From positions 1-59,180 of the forward strand of contig CAYNST010000008.1 of assembly GCA_964399955.1 (NCBI GenBank): 59,180 bases of DNA, in the 5' to 3' direction. A program made the translations under genes and the position numbers. Source of the DNA: CAYNST01 sp964399955. Lineage in GTDB: Bacteria; Pseudomonadota; Gammaproteobacteria; Pseudomonadales; Cellvibrionaceae. The notes beneath the pieces were generated by a model that saw only the letters and a program-made list of their open reading frames with translations, was not told where the DNA came from and made no database searches. This document shows positions 1 to 8,183 of the stretch, piece by piece. The first letter of the stretch is position 1. Each line of letters begins with the position of its first letter.

Positions 1-499
1 CTTTGCCCTACGGGCCAGCCGTTGGCTGTTCACAACTGATCCAGTCAGTTTTGTGATTGCTCATCATCACATAGACGTTCAAAAATGCAGGCGCTATTTT
101 TGAACGCCCCTGGGGCGGCCCGAAGGGTGAGCGGCAGGGAGCTGCGAGTAATCCCAATAACAAAGATTGACGCCCGCTTCAAGCTGCGGTCTTCACTAAT
201 TTGTTGCGAACAAAGTGGGGCAGCATGCTAGCTCGGAGAGCCGAATGCCAGGGATGGCAGGAGCCCATCCAACCGCGACGGTGCTCGAAGCTACAACTGC
301 TGTTTTGGCTGGTGCCGCAGAGGAAAGCACATCGTACGCAGCGGCTTACACAGTGATGTGGGGCGTGGCGGCCGATGAAACCTGATACTTTCGAGCATTG
401 GGCATATCGTTGTGAAAAACACAACAAAAATGAAGCCAAGCGCTTTCCGCTATTGAGCGTCAACAGTCTTGCGGTGGCCGCCCGGGGTATGGAGGGGAA
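1..499. other. Non-coding left edge with a row of hairpins
   Basis: No credible gene in 499 bases. The first 127 bases hold consecutive inverted repeats: GCCC/GGGC (5-15), CAGCC/GGCTG (16-28), CACAACTGA with TCAGTTTTGTG (31-55, with a bulge), CGTTCAAAAAT/ATTTTTGAACG (76-106), CGCCCC/GGGGCG (105-117) and CCC/GGG around GAA (119-127). Further weaker pairings occur at about 250-270. This is typical of a structured RNA or of the end of a mobile element cut by the window edge; I cannot name a family. Confidence 0.5.
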
Positions 500-892
500 A
501 TGCGAATAATCGTGAATATTGATGTGCCCAGGCTTCAGCCTGCAATTGACTTCTACAGCAACGCTCTTGGTTTGAAGCTTAGCCGCACTATTGATGGTGT
601 GGTTGCAGAGCTTACGGGGGCCTCTTCTGTCGTGTACCTTCTGGAAAATGACGATGCATCTGCTATTGCCGGTTCCAGTGCCGAGCGGCGTAGATATTCG
701 CGGCATTGGACGCCGGTACACATTGATTTTGTGGTGGATGATCTTCTGCAGGCCAAAGACCGGGCCTTGCGGGCAGGTGCCAAGCAGGAAAGTGAATGCG
801 TAGACTGGAGAGGTTCAAAATGTATAACCTTTTCGGACCCGTTCGGCCATGGATTTTGCCTAATTGAATTTGTTGATGAAACCTACCAATAG
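500..892 (+). CDS. VOC (glyoxalase/bleomycin-resistance fold) family protein
   Basis: A 130-residue single-domain protein of the vicinal oxygen chelate superfamily. The N-terminus (IVNIDVPRLQPAIDFYSNAL) is the usual first beta-alpha unit, followed by GLKLSRTIDG, and the C-terminus has the second half of the fold with ITFSDPFGHGFCLIEF. Size fits the family. The ATG at 500 is preceded by a strong GGAGGGG at 491-497. Members can be lyases, dioxygenases or drug-binding proteins; substrate cannot be told from the sequence. The usual first-position metal histidine is not obvious (N at that place), so enzymatic activity is uncertain. It stands alone, convergent with the ABC transporter genes downstream. 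Confidence 0.8.
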   Translation: MRIIVNIDVPRLQPAIDFYSNALGLKLSRTIDGVVAELTGASSVVYLLENDDASAIAGSSAERRRYSRHWTPVHIDFVVDDLLQAKDRALRAGAKQESECVDWRGSKCITFSDPFGHGFCLIEFVDETYQ

Positions 893-930
893 GCGGACGG
901 TGGATACCGTTGTCTTTTGCCGCCTCAGTT

Positions 931-1752
931 CTACCGCTCCCTATGGTACATCTTCAACGCGAGGGGCGCGAAAACGGCGGTGATCAAAAAGGTGGCGATT
1001 ATCACCCAAAGTATGCTGCTCAAATGCGGCTCGCCGTGCATCAAACTGCGTGAGGCATTGGCTAGATGCGTGACGGGGTTGATGGCAACAAAGGTTTGCA
1101 GCCAACCGGGCATGGTGGCCGGGTCCACAAACACGTTGCTGGCAAATGTTAAAGGAAACAGAAACAAAAAACTGGTGGTCATTACGGACTCGGGCGACTT
1201 CACCAGCATGCCCACAATTATCCAGATCCAGGCCAGGCTGAACGCAAAAATCTGCACCAAAAATATCGCCAGCACCACGCCAATAAAACCGCCCTGCGGA
1301 CGAAATCCTAAGGCCAGGCCAAGCGTCAGCACCATGGCCGCAGCAATGGTGTAACGCAATACGTCACCCAATAGCGCACCAAACACCGGCGATGAAGGCC
1401 AGATGGGCAGTGAGCGGAAGCGGTCGTAGATACCTTTGCTAATATCGCCGTTGAGGCCAACGCCGGTGTACACAGTGATGAACAGAATGGTTTGCACGAG
1501 TATCCCCGGCAGCAGATACTGGATGTACTGCTCCGGCGAACCCGCCAGCGCACCGCCGAACAAGTAGGTAAACATCAGCGTCATCATCAGTGGAAAGACG
1601 GTGACGTCGAAGAGCTGGAAGGGCAGGTGTTTGATTTTTAATAGCGCTCTCCAGCCGAGGGTGATAGCGGCTGAGAATGCATTCAAGGGTTGCGGTTTGG
1701 CCGCTTGACTAAGGATGATTTGCGCGCGTGGTGGGGTGCTGGGGCCGGTCAT
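931..1752 (-). CDS. ABC-2 type transporter permease, DrrB-like
   Basis: A 273-residue integral membrane protein, the permease half of a DrrAB-type exporter. It has about six hydrophobic segments, starting near residue 47 (LFDVTVFPLMMTLMFTYLFG), and the family-typical stretch GINGDISKGIYDRFRSLP-like (here GLNGDISKGIYDRFRSLP) after the second or third segment, and INPVTHLANASR near the end. Its ATG overlaps the stop of the ATP-binding gene by 4 bases (ATGA), so the two are translationally coupled. Exported compound unknown; relatives export anthracyclines, lipids or other hydrophobic compounds. Confidence 0.88.
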   Translation of the reverse strand: MTGPSTPPRAQIILSQAAKPQPLNAFSAAITLGWRALLKIKHLPFQLFDVTVFPLMMTLMFTYLFGGALAGSPEQYIQYLLPGILVQTILFITVYTGVGLNGDISKGIYDRFRSLPIWPSSPVFGALLGDVLRYTIAAAMVLTLGLALGFRPQGGFIGVVLAIFLVQIFAFSLAWIWIIVGMLVKSPESVMTTSFLFLFPLTFASNVFVDPATMPGWLQTFVAINPVTHLANASRSLMHGEPHLSSILWVIIATFLITAVFAPLALKMYHRER

Positions 1753-2690
1753 GGGGTGTCCTCGTGGCTCTGCAGTTTGCCGGTAAGGGAAAAGAACACT
1801 TCGTCCAGGCTGGGGGAGCCGAGGGAAAACTCCGCCAGGGCAATTCCATTGCTGGTCAAATCATTGAGTGCATCCATGGCATGAACGGCGCTGGTTGTTT
1901 GCACGCTCAAGCCCGCCGTCGTGGCCTGCACGCTGCCGGCTTTGCTCAAGAGCACCTCGGCTGCAGCTCGCTGTGCAGGGTCCTGCAAATGCACTTTGAG
2001 GGTTCCGCTGCCGACGGAGGCTTTTAGCTCTCGGCTGGTGCCCTCTGCAATCAGCTGCCCGTCATCTATCACTGCAAGGCGGTCGGCTAGCTGGTCGGCT
2101 TCCTCCAGATATTGTGTGGTCAGCATCACAGTTGCGCCACTGGCGGCGATGTCGCGCACCATATCCCACACCTGATTGCGGCTCTTGGGGTCGAGCCCGG
2201 TGGTTGGTTCGTCCAGAAATAGCAGATCCGGGGTCACGATCAAACTGGACGCGATGTCCAATCTGCGGCGCATGCCGCCGGAATAGGTGCTTACCTGGCG
2301 ACCTGCGGCGGCGCTCAGCTCAAAGGCCCCCAGAAGCTCATCCGCGCGCTGTTTGGCCCCCCGCCAGCTGTGGCCCAGGAGGCGGGCAAGCAACACCAGG
2401 TTCTCCCGGCCGGTTAAGTCTTCATCTACCGAGGCAAACTGCCCGGTTAGGCTTACTTTACTGCGTATCCATGCGGCCTCGGTGAGCAGGTCGTGGCCCA
2501 ACACCCGGGCGGAGCCGCTGGTGGGCTTCAGCAGTGTGGCCAGCAAGCGCACGGTGGTGGTTTTCCCCGCACCATTGGGGCCGAGCAGTCCAAAAACAGC
2601 CCCCTTGGCAACGGACAGGTCAATCCCCTTTAGCGCCTCGGTTGCGCCAAAAGCTTTGCGCAGTTTAGTTGTTTCGATAGCCAGTGTCAT
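1749..2690 (-). CDS. ABC transporter ATP-binding protein, DrrA-like
   Basis: A 313-residue ATPase subunit that would power the neighbouring DrrB-like permease. Walker A is GPNGAGKTT (about residues 37-45), the signature is YSGGMRRRLDIA, Walker B is LLFLDEPTTGLD. The usual switch histidine is replaced by glutamine (TTQYLEEADQLADR), which is characteristic of the DrrA subfamily, and a C-terminal domain of about 90 residues follows, as in DrrA. AAAGG lies 6 bases before the ATG at 2690. First gene of a two-gene operon on the minus strand. Confidence 0.93.
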   Translation of the reverse strand: MTLAIETTKLRKAFGATEALKGIDLSVAKGAVFGLLGPNGAGKTTTVRLLATLLKPTSGSARVLGHDLLTEAAWIRSKVSLTGQFASVDEDLTGRENLVLLARLLGHSWRGAKQRADELLGAFELSAAAGRQVSTYSGGMRRRLDIASSLIVTPDLLFLDEPTTGLDPKSRNQVWDMVRDIAASGATVMLTTQYLEEADQLADRLAVIDDGQLIAEGTSRELKASVGSGTLKVHLQDPAQRAAAEVLLSKAGSVQATTAGLSVQTTSAVHAMDALNDLTSNGIALAEFSLGSPSLDEVFFSLTGKLQSHEDTP

Positions 2691-2768
2691 AGCGGACCTT
2701 TGTGTAGTTTCACGCTGAGGCGGAGGCAGCTTGGCAGAGGGGTACGCAGCGCTGCTGCAGTTTAGCCT

Positions 2769-3218
2769 TTACGCGTCCGGAATTTCCGGCTCGATCAACG
2801 CGGCCAGAAACTGGAGTGACTCCTGCCAGCCCAGGTAACAATTCTCAACCGGGATCAGCTCTGGGGTACCCGCTTGTTCGATATAAACCTCCACCCCACA
2901 AGTTACCGGCCGGAAGTTTACGGTGGTGGTCATCTCTCCTGTCAATGCCGGGCTGTCGAAAATGGTGGTGTAACAGATTTGTTTGCCCGGTTCGAGGGTT
3001 TTGAAGCGCCCCCCAAACGAGTGGCTGCCGCCAGTGGAGAAATTGGTAAAACTCATCCTCCAGGCGCCGCCAGGCTCCGGGTTGTGCTCGTGAATACAGG
3101 CTGTAAAGCCCTTGGGCGGAAGCCATCTGGCCCAGGCTTCTGGCTGAACGAAAGCGCGATAGAGCTTATCTGGGGTGGAGGTAAATACGCGATGCAGTTT
3201 GACGGAGCTGGTGGCCAT
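2769..3218 (-). CDS. SRPBCC / AHSA1-like domain protein
   Basis: A 149-residue protein of the START/AHSA1 fold, with the typical opening VKLHRVFTSTPDKLYRAFV and WARWLPP, GGAWRMSF in the middle, and the closing helix GWQESLQFLAALIE. AGGAG precedes the ATG by 7 bases. These small hydrophobic-cavity proteins often sit with stress regulators; here the gene lies just upstream of the DrrAB pair on the same strand (78 bases), so the three could be one unit. Ligand and role unknown. Confidence 0.82.
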   Translation of the reverse strand: MATSSVKLHRVFTSTPDKLYRAFVQPEAWARWLPPKGFTACIHEHNPEPGGAWRMSFTNFSTGGSHSFGGRFKTLEPGKQICYTTIFDSPALTGEMTTTVNFRPVTCGVEVYIEQAGTPELIPVENCYLGWQESLQFLAALIEPEIPDA

Positions 3219-3429
3219 AGGGTTCTCCTGTGTTTTGTATGTAACCAGTCGTCGTTCAGGCGCAGGTCAAATCGACATCGGCTAGAGAAAAATTCGTCTT
3301 TTGCTGAGGGTTTGATCAGAGTGAATGGAGGTGTAGTGGCTGCGCATGTTGGGAGGGGAGCCCCGAGCCGCCAGGCGATTGCTGAAAAACAGGTCTCGCA
3401 TAACGCAGGACTTGGAAAGCTGTACAGAG

Positions 3430-4743
3430 CTAAGATCCTTGCAAGACAGCCCTGCTTGCATCGTCAGTCGTGGTGTGGAGCCCGTTCTTCTGACGTGCTG
3501 CTGGCTCAAAACCGGAAGCGTGCAGCGGCAGGGTAACGGTAAAGCAGGTCTTACCTCCAAAACAACGCACAGAGACGTCGCCGCCGTGCGCCTGGGCAAT
3601 GCCGCGAACAAGCGAAAGACCAAGCCCCCAGCCTTTTTCCCTGCTCTGCACCGCGGAAGCCGCTCTATTGAACGGTTCAAAGATGGTGCGTTGATCCTCC
3701 TCGGAAATCGGGGCCCCTTTGTTCTCCACGTGGAGTTCCACCCGATCTTCATGTTTGGCAAGAGAGATGCGAACGGGGGCGTCTGATGCCCCATACTTGA
3801 TGGCGTTTGCGGCAAGATTTTCAATGATGCGGCGCAAGCCTGCCGGGTCAGCTGTGATGCGCACATTGACTGTTTCCAGTTCAAAACGGTCACTGTGCAT
3901 CGCGCTCAGTTCTTCAATGACTTCTTGAGCTATTGAGCAAGGGTCGCACTCCGACGCCTGGATGGAGATCAGCTTGCCGGATTTTATCTGGGATGCGTCA
4001 AGCAGGTCCTGGATCATGCGGTCGGCGTGGGTGAGGTTTCTATCAATTCTAGTAAGAATAGATTGCACATCCGCTTGGTCTGCAAACCTGTGAGCAAGTA
4101 CCTGCGCGCTGAGCTTGGATACGCCCAGGGGTGTACGTAAATCGTGAGTCAGTGCTGCAATGAACATTTCGCGAAGGTTCTGCTCCGCCTTTAGCTTCAG
4201 CAGTTGATCACGAAGGTTTATCTCGGTCATGACGGAAAGGGTCAACTCCCGCATAACGTGAATTTCGTCCTCCGACCACTCGCGCTCTTTGCTGTCTATC
4301 GCGCAAAAGGTACCCAGCACATGGCCGTCGGGATTGATCAGCGGGATGACGACCAGCGCCACAATGCCCCAGGGGCCGGTTGAGGGGTGGAACTTAAGCA
4401 GCGGGTCGTTCAGCGCGTTCGAAGATATGATGGATTCGCCTTCGAGTGTGTAACGGCAAATCGAGCAGTCAATTGGCAGTTCGCGGGACTCTTTGAATGG
4501 CGACGGTAGGCCGTAATCTGCCACGAAGTATTGTTTCTCGGCTCCAACCAGGGAAACTATCGTCAAGGGAGCGTTCACAATTTTAGCCGCTAGCTGCGCC
4601 AGGCGATCAAATGCCGCCTGGCGGCCAGCATCCATAAGGCCGGTATTGTTCACGGCCTGGATCCGCGCTGGGTCAACCAGTCGGAGGTTGCAAGCCTGAG
4701 TCCGCTTCAAGCTTGTTGAATCAAGGGCTCCTGAAAACTGCAT
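3430..4743 (-). CDS. GAF-domain sensor histidine kinase, cytoplasmic and orphan
   Basis: A 437-residue two-component kinase without membrane segments. Residues about 35-190 form a GAF domain (DRLAQLAAKIVNAPLTIVSL, CRYTLEGESIISSNALNDP, GTFCAIDSKEREWSEDE), close to the GAF domains of cyanobacterial-type and soluble kinases. The HisKA box is ALTHDLRTPL, with the N box IIENLAANAIKYG, the F region IFEPFNRA and the G box GWGLGLSLVRGIAQAHGG, so all catalytic boxes are intact. The start is taken as the ATG at 4743 (a TTG at 4761 has no ribosome site). No response regulator lies beside it, so it is an orphan kinase in this window. The signal sensed by the GAF domain is unknown. Confidence 0.9.
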   Translation of the reverse strand: MQFSGALDSTSLKRTQACNLRLVDPARIQAVNNTGLMDAGRQAAFDRLAQLAAKIVNAPLTIVSLVGAEKQYFVADYGLPSPFKESRELPIDCSICRYTLEGESIISSNALNDPLLKFHPSTGPWGIVALVVIPLINPDGHVLGTFCAIDSKEREWSEDEIHVMRELTLSVMTEINLRDQLLKLKAEQNLREMFIAALTHDLRTPLGVSKLSAQVLAHRFADQADVQSILTRIDRNLTHADRMIQDLLDASQIKSGKLISIQASECDPCSIAQEVIEELSAMHSDRFELETVNVRITADPAGLRRIIENLAANAIKYGASDAPVRISLAKHEDRVELHVENKGAPISEEDQRTIFEPFNRAASAVQSREKGWGLGLSLVRGIAQAHGGDVSVRCFGGKTCFTVTLPLHASGFEPAARQKNGLHTTTDDASRAVLQGS

Positions 4744-5100
4744 TATTTCTGGTGCCCCCAAATCAGTGAGCGGGAAGGGTAAGAGACTATTCGGCGCGCT
4801 CCAAAGGCCGGGGCGCTCCCAGCTCTATCGACCATAAGCCGTAGTCTTCTGCAGTGCCCTCAAGAATGACAAACTGACCAACCGAGGATAAGGCAGTAGC
4901 GCGGAGCTTTCCGGAGCTTACCACGGGGCGCCAGGCGGTTCAATCAAAGCCGGCGGCAGTGCTGGCCCAAGTGCTTGGGGACTTGTTGCGTCGCCGCTCC
5001 CCAGGAGGGGGCAGACCACTGCGTAGAGCCGGCGCTGCCGACGGGATTCGAGTTGCTCTTTTTGGAGGCCGCAGGGTGCCGGAGTTGTGTCTCATCGTGT
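4744..5100. other. Non-coding stretch with a possible gene remnant
   Basis: No intact gene. On the minus strand 4939-4787 stays open for 51 codons and reads like the C-terminal end of a protein, including SSGKLRATALSSVGQFVILE and DYGLWSIELG, which recalls blades of WD40/TolB-like propellers. An in-frame TGA lies at 4942-4940 and the continuation upstream is in another frame (SAGSTQWSAPSWGA), as expected for a decayed gene. Weakly supported. Confidence 0.3.
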
Positions 5101-5652
5101 CTAGCGGTTACCCAGCATCCGCTTCAATACGTCCTCGTCCGAAGGGCGGCGCCGGTGAACAAACACCATGGTGATATGGCCCAGAATCATAACCAGCAGG
5201 AGCCATCCCAGCCAGCCATGCAACAGATTGGCAGGCGCCATCATCCATTCTATTTTTTGTCCCTCCAAGCCGCGCATGAGCGGTATGCCCAGGGGCTCAA
5301 AGGCGCGGCCCGACCCGTACTGCCGCAAGAGGGCAATCACGGGCACAACAATCATCAGCAGATACATGCCCAGGTGGCCAAGCTTTGCCCATATATTCAA
5401 CGAGGGGGGGCGCCGCCCCTTGTTGATCAATGACCAGAGTGCGCGCAGGGCAATTAGAATCAGGAGAATCAGGCCAACCGTTTTGTGCGTGCGCCAAAGA
5501 AACTGTTCAACCGCAGTATCATCCAACAGCCAATGTGCAAGGGCTGAGGAGAATTGCCAGGCGATCACAGCGGCCATAGCCCAGTGAAAAAGCCGACTTA
5601 TGGAGCCGTAGCGATATTCACTGTCGTACACTTGCCAATTTGCAGTACTCAT
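5101..5652 (-). CDS. Cytochrome b561
   Basis: A 183-residue inner-membrane di-heme cytochrome b of the bacterial CybB family, which moves electrons between quinol and periplasmic acceptors. Four hydrophobic segments carry the expected haem histidines: SRLFHWAMAAVIAWQF, RTHKTVGLILLILIALR, KLGHLGMYLLMIVVPV and LHGWLGWLLLVMILGHI. RALW and the C-terminal basic tail also match. AGAGG precedes the ATG at 5652. Stands alone, divergent from the Nudix gene. Confidence 0.92.
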   Translation of the reverse strand: MSTANWQVYDSEYRYGSISRLFHWAMAAVIAWQFSSALAHWLLDDTAVEQFLWRTHKTVGLILLILIALRALWSLINKGRRPPSLNIWAKLGHLGMYLLMIVVPVIALLRQYGSGRAFEPLGIPLMRGLEGQKIEWMMAPANLLHGWLGWLLLVMILGHITMVFVHRRRPSDEDVLKRMLGNR

Positions 5653-5952
5653 GGGACCTCTTCTTGCAGTTGTCTTTATGCGTCACTTTAGGGCCTGGAA
5701 TGCAGCCAGTAAAGGGGTACATAGAACACGCCAAAATCCCTATCTTAGACGCAATGATGCCAAGCTGGATACCCAATGAAAGCAGCCGGCCGCTTCAGTG
5801 GTGGAGTAAATGCTGAACCGGTATAGGATCGAACGCGAGAGCTAAATCCGTTATTCTTGGCGACCACGGGTTTGGGCGGGCAACCGGCCCGGCGCGGCCA
5901 GGGCTGGTTGCTCGTGTTGTCTTTGGAGGCGCCTTTGGTAACAGGAGCTATC
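5653..5952. promoter_or_regulatory. Divergent intergenic region with a leader hairpin
   Basis: 300 bases between the divergent b561 and Nudix genes. A stem GCAACCGGCCC (5880-5890) with GGGCTGGTTGC (5901-5911) pairs over 11 bases with one G.T, about 42 bases before the Nudix start. No convincing promoter hexamers were identified. Confidence 0.4.
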
Positions 5953-6519
5953 ATGACCGCAGAGCAGGAGACCGAGAAATTGAAAGAAATAGAAACGCTG
6001 GAAAGCCGAATAGTTTATTCGAATAGATGGATGCGTGTGCGAGAAGACAGGATCCGCAGGCCGAGTGGTGCGGAGGGGATCTATGGGGTTGTGGAAAAGC
6101 CGGATTTTGCAGTGATTCTTCCGGTGGAGGACCGGTGCGTTCATCTGGTAGAGCAATACCGTTATCCTGTGGAGGACAGATACTGGGAGCTTCCGCAAGG
6201 GTCATGGGAAAGCAGCCCCGGCGTGGATCACCTGCTGCTGGCAACTGGGGAGCTGAAAGAGGAAACGGGCTTGGATGCGCAGCGCATGGACTACGTTGGG
6301 CATCAGTTCCTGGCTTACGGCTATTCCAGTCAGGGCTACCATATTTACCTGGCGTCCGGCCTGACCAAATCGTCCGGAAGACTTGACGAGGAAGAAGAAG
6401 GATTGATTTCAGAAAAATTTGGTTTGGAAGAGTTTGAGTCAATGATAATAGACGGCCGCATAAAAGATGCTACAACCATAAACGCTTACTGTCTTGCGAA
6501 GCTAAAGGGTTTCCTGTAG
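5953..6519 (+). CDS. Nudix hydrolase, ADP-ribose/sugar-nucleotide type
   Basis: A 188-residue Nudix protein. It has the N-terminal beta-strand domain of ADP-ribose pyrophosphatase-like members (SRIVYSNRWMRVREDRIRRP) and the core VHLVEQYRYPVEDRYWELPQGSWE. The Nudix box ends in GELKEETGL, keeping the metal-binding glutamates, but the usual arginine of REUXEE is glycine and two residues are inserted after the first glycine. An open frame extends upstream, but AGGAG at 5942-5947 points to the ATG at 5953. Likely hydrolyses a nucleoside diphosphate linked to a sugar; exact substrate not inferable. Confidence 0.85.
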   Translation: MTAEQETEKLKEIETLESRIVYSNRWMRVREDRIRRPSGAEGIYGVVEKPDFAVILPVEDRCVHLVEQYRYPVEDRYWELPQGSWESSPGVDHLLLATGELKEETGLDAQRMDYVGHQFLAYGYSSQGYHIYLASGLTKSSGRLDEEEEGLISEKFGLEEFESMIIDGRIKDATTINAYCLAKLKGFL

Positions 6520-6899
6520 GCGAGCAACTCCAGCCCTTGGCCCCACAGCACCCGCGCACGACGGTATGGAGGCGCACGGAGAACATCGTGGGAAGCCCGT
6601 ACTGCAGGTGTTCTGCTCAAGTTAATTGAATTTGGTACACTCACCCAACTCCTTGATCCGCTCCACCTGCTTCGGGAATCCGGCGCGCAGTGCCCGGCTT
6701 GCCACTGCGCGAGTAAACGTTTTACCATGGCGAGCGCGTTGGCGTGGGCTCACGCGCCCGCCTGACAGCGGGGCTCTGCAAGCGCTAGGATTCTTATGGC
6801 CGCGAGCCCACAATTGCCAAAATTCAACGGGGCTCTACACCCAATAGGTTGTGTCATGGTTTCGGTGCCTTCAAAGTATTACAAATACGGAGCAAGTTT
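6520..6899 (+). promoter_or_regulatory. galK upstream region with putative promoter and operator
   Basis: A 380-base leader with no gene. Hexamers TTGCCA (6699-6704) and TACCAT (6723-6728), 18 apart, form a possible promoter. The 14-base word AAACGTTTTACCAT (6715-6728) overlaps it and recurs exactly upstream of the TonB receptor gene at 14502-14515 (reverse). Its core AAACGTTT is a palindrome with a central CG, as in operators of LacI/GalR regulators. Transcription from here would give a leader of about 165 bases. Confidence 0.55.
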
Positions 6900-8039
6900 G
6901 TGACATTGGGACAAGATTTAGAGCAGTTGTTTGATAAGCATTTCAGCCGGGCGCCTACCGTAACGGTTTGGGCGCCCGGCCGGGTCAACCTGCTGGGGGA
7001 GCACACGGACTACAATCAGGGGTTTGTCCTGCCTGCGGCAATAAACTTTGGCACGACCCTTGTCGCCGCTGCACGAAACGATCGCCAGGTGAACGTCGTC
7101 GCCCTGGATTGCCACGCCAAGCTCAACAGCTTCTCGTTGGATGATATCCAGTTTGATCACCAGGACAGCTGGAGCAACTATATTCGCGGCTCGGTCAAGT
7201 CGTTGCAGGGGCACTTTATGTTCGGCGGCGCGGACCTGCTTATAACCGGCGATATCCCACAGGGAGCAGGACTCAGCTCGTCTGCTTCACTGGAAATTGC
7301 CGTTCTGAGAGCGTTTTCGGATCTATACCAGTTAGGCCTCACTGGCGTGCAAGCTGCACTGCTGGGGCAGGAGGCTGAAAACCAATTTGTGGGCTGCTCC
7401 TGTGGCATTATGGACCAGCTCGCGTCTGCCATGGGCAAGAAGGGCCAGGCATTGCTGCTGGACTGCCAATCGCTGGAGTTCAAGACTACGGCAATTCCTC
7501 CCGACTATCAGCTTGTTATCGTTAACTCCAATGTTAGGCGCGGCCTGGTGGATAGCGAATACAACCTGCGCAGACAACAATGTGAGCAGGCGGCGGCAGC
7601 AATGGGGTTGACCTCTCTGAGGCAAGCCGATCTGACGCTGTTGGACTCCCACCGGGCGGTCATTTCCGCAACGGTATACCGCCGCGCGCGCCACATCATT
7701 ACAGAAAACCAAAGAACCCTGACGATGTACTCGGCGCTGGCCTCAGGGGAGTATGGGCGCTTTCGGGAATTGATGTCGCTGTCCCATTTGTCCATGCGAG
7801 ATGACTTTGAGATCACCGCGCCCCCCGTCGACACTCTGGTGGCACTGATCCAAGAGGCGGTGGGAGATCTTGGTGGTGCACGAATGACCGGTGGAGGCTT
7901 TGGCGGCTGTGTGGTGTCCCTGGTCCCGCGCGACGCTGTTTCCAGCGTGGTGGAAGCCGTGGAGCGACAGTACTATTCACTGACAGGTCTCAAAGAAGCC
8001 ATTTACACATGCACAGCGGAGCAGGGAGCCTTTGCTTGA
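6900..8039 (+). CDS. galK: Galactokinase
   Basis: Phosphorylates alpha-D-galactose at C1 with ATP, the entry step of the Leloir pathway. The GHMP-kinase motifs are present: galactokinase signature GRVNLLGEHTDYNQGF, phosphate loop GDIPQGAGLSSSASLEIA, and the C-terminal TGGGFGGCVVSLV. The frame stays open upstream to 6849, but GTG at 6900 with GGAG at 6889-6892 (7 bases away) gives 379 residues starting MTLGQDLEQLF, the usual length (E. coli 382). It is followed by a sugar symporter 144 bases downstream on the same strand, and galT, a TonB receptor and a LacI regulator complete the locus. Confidence 0.95.
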   Translation: MTLGQDLEQLFDKHFSRAPTVTVWAPGRVNLLGEHTDYNQGFVLPAAINFGTTLVAAARNDRQVNVVALDCHAKLNSFSLDDIQFDHQDSWSNYIRGSVKSLQGHFMFGGADLLITGDIPQGAGLSSSASLEIAVLRAFSDLYQLGLTGVQAALLGQEAENQFVGCSCGIMDQLASAMGKKGQALLLDCQSLEFKTTAIPPDYQLVIVNSNVRRGLVDSEYNLRRQQCEQAAAAMGLTSLRQADLTLLDSHRAVISATVYRRARHIITENQRTLTMYSALASGEYGRFRELMSLSHLSMRDDFEITAPPVDTLVALIQEAVGDLGGARMTGGGFGGCVVSLVPRDAVSSVVEAVERQYYSLTGLKEAIYTCTAEQGAFA

Positions 8040-8183
8040 AGTCAGTGTAAAGCCTTCAGCGTTTCCCGGTTCGCGAGGTCCTGACGCTTCGACCGGCTGG
8101 GTTCAAAACTAACTTCTCTGGGCCGGTCTGGGTTAGCCCGGCGGGCACAGTGACAGAATAAAATCAAATGAAAGGTGTTTGCT

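Noticed and set aside
179..721. Open frame of 180 codons on the minus strand
   Set aside because: It overlaps the well-supported VOC gene, has unusual composition with many Cys and His, and no ribosome site or family motif.
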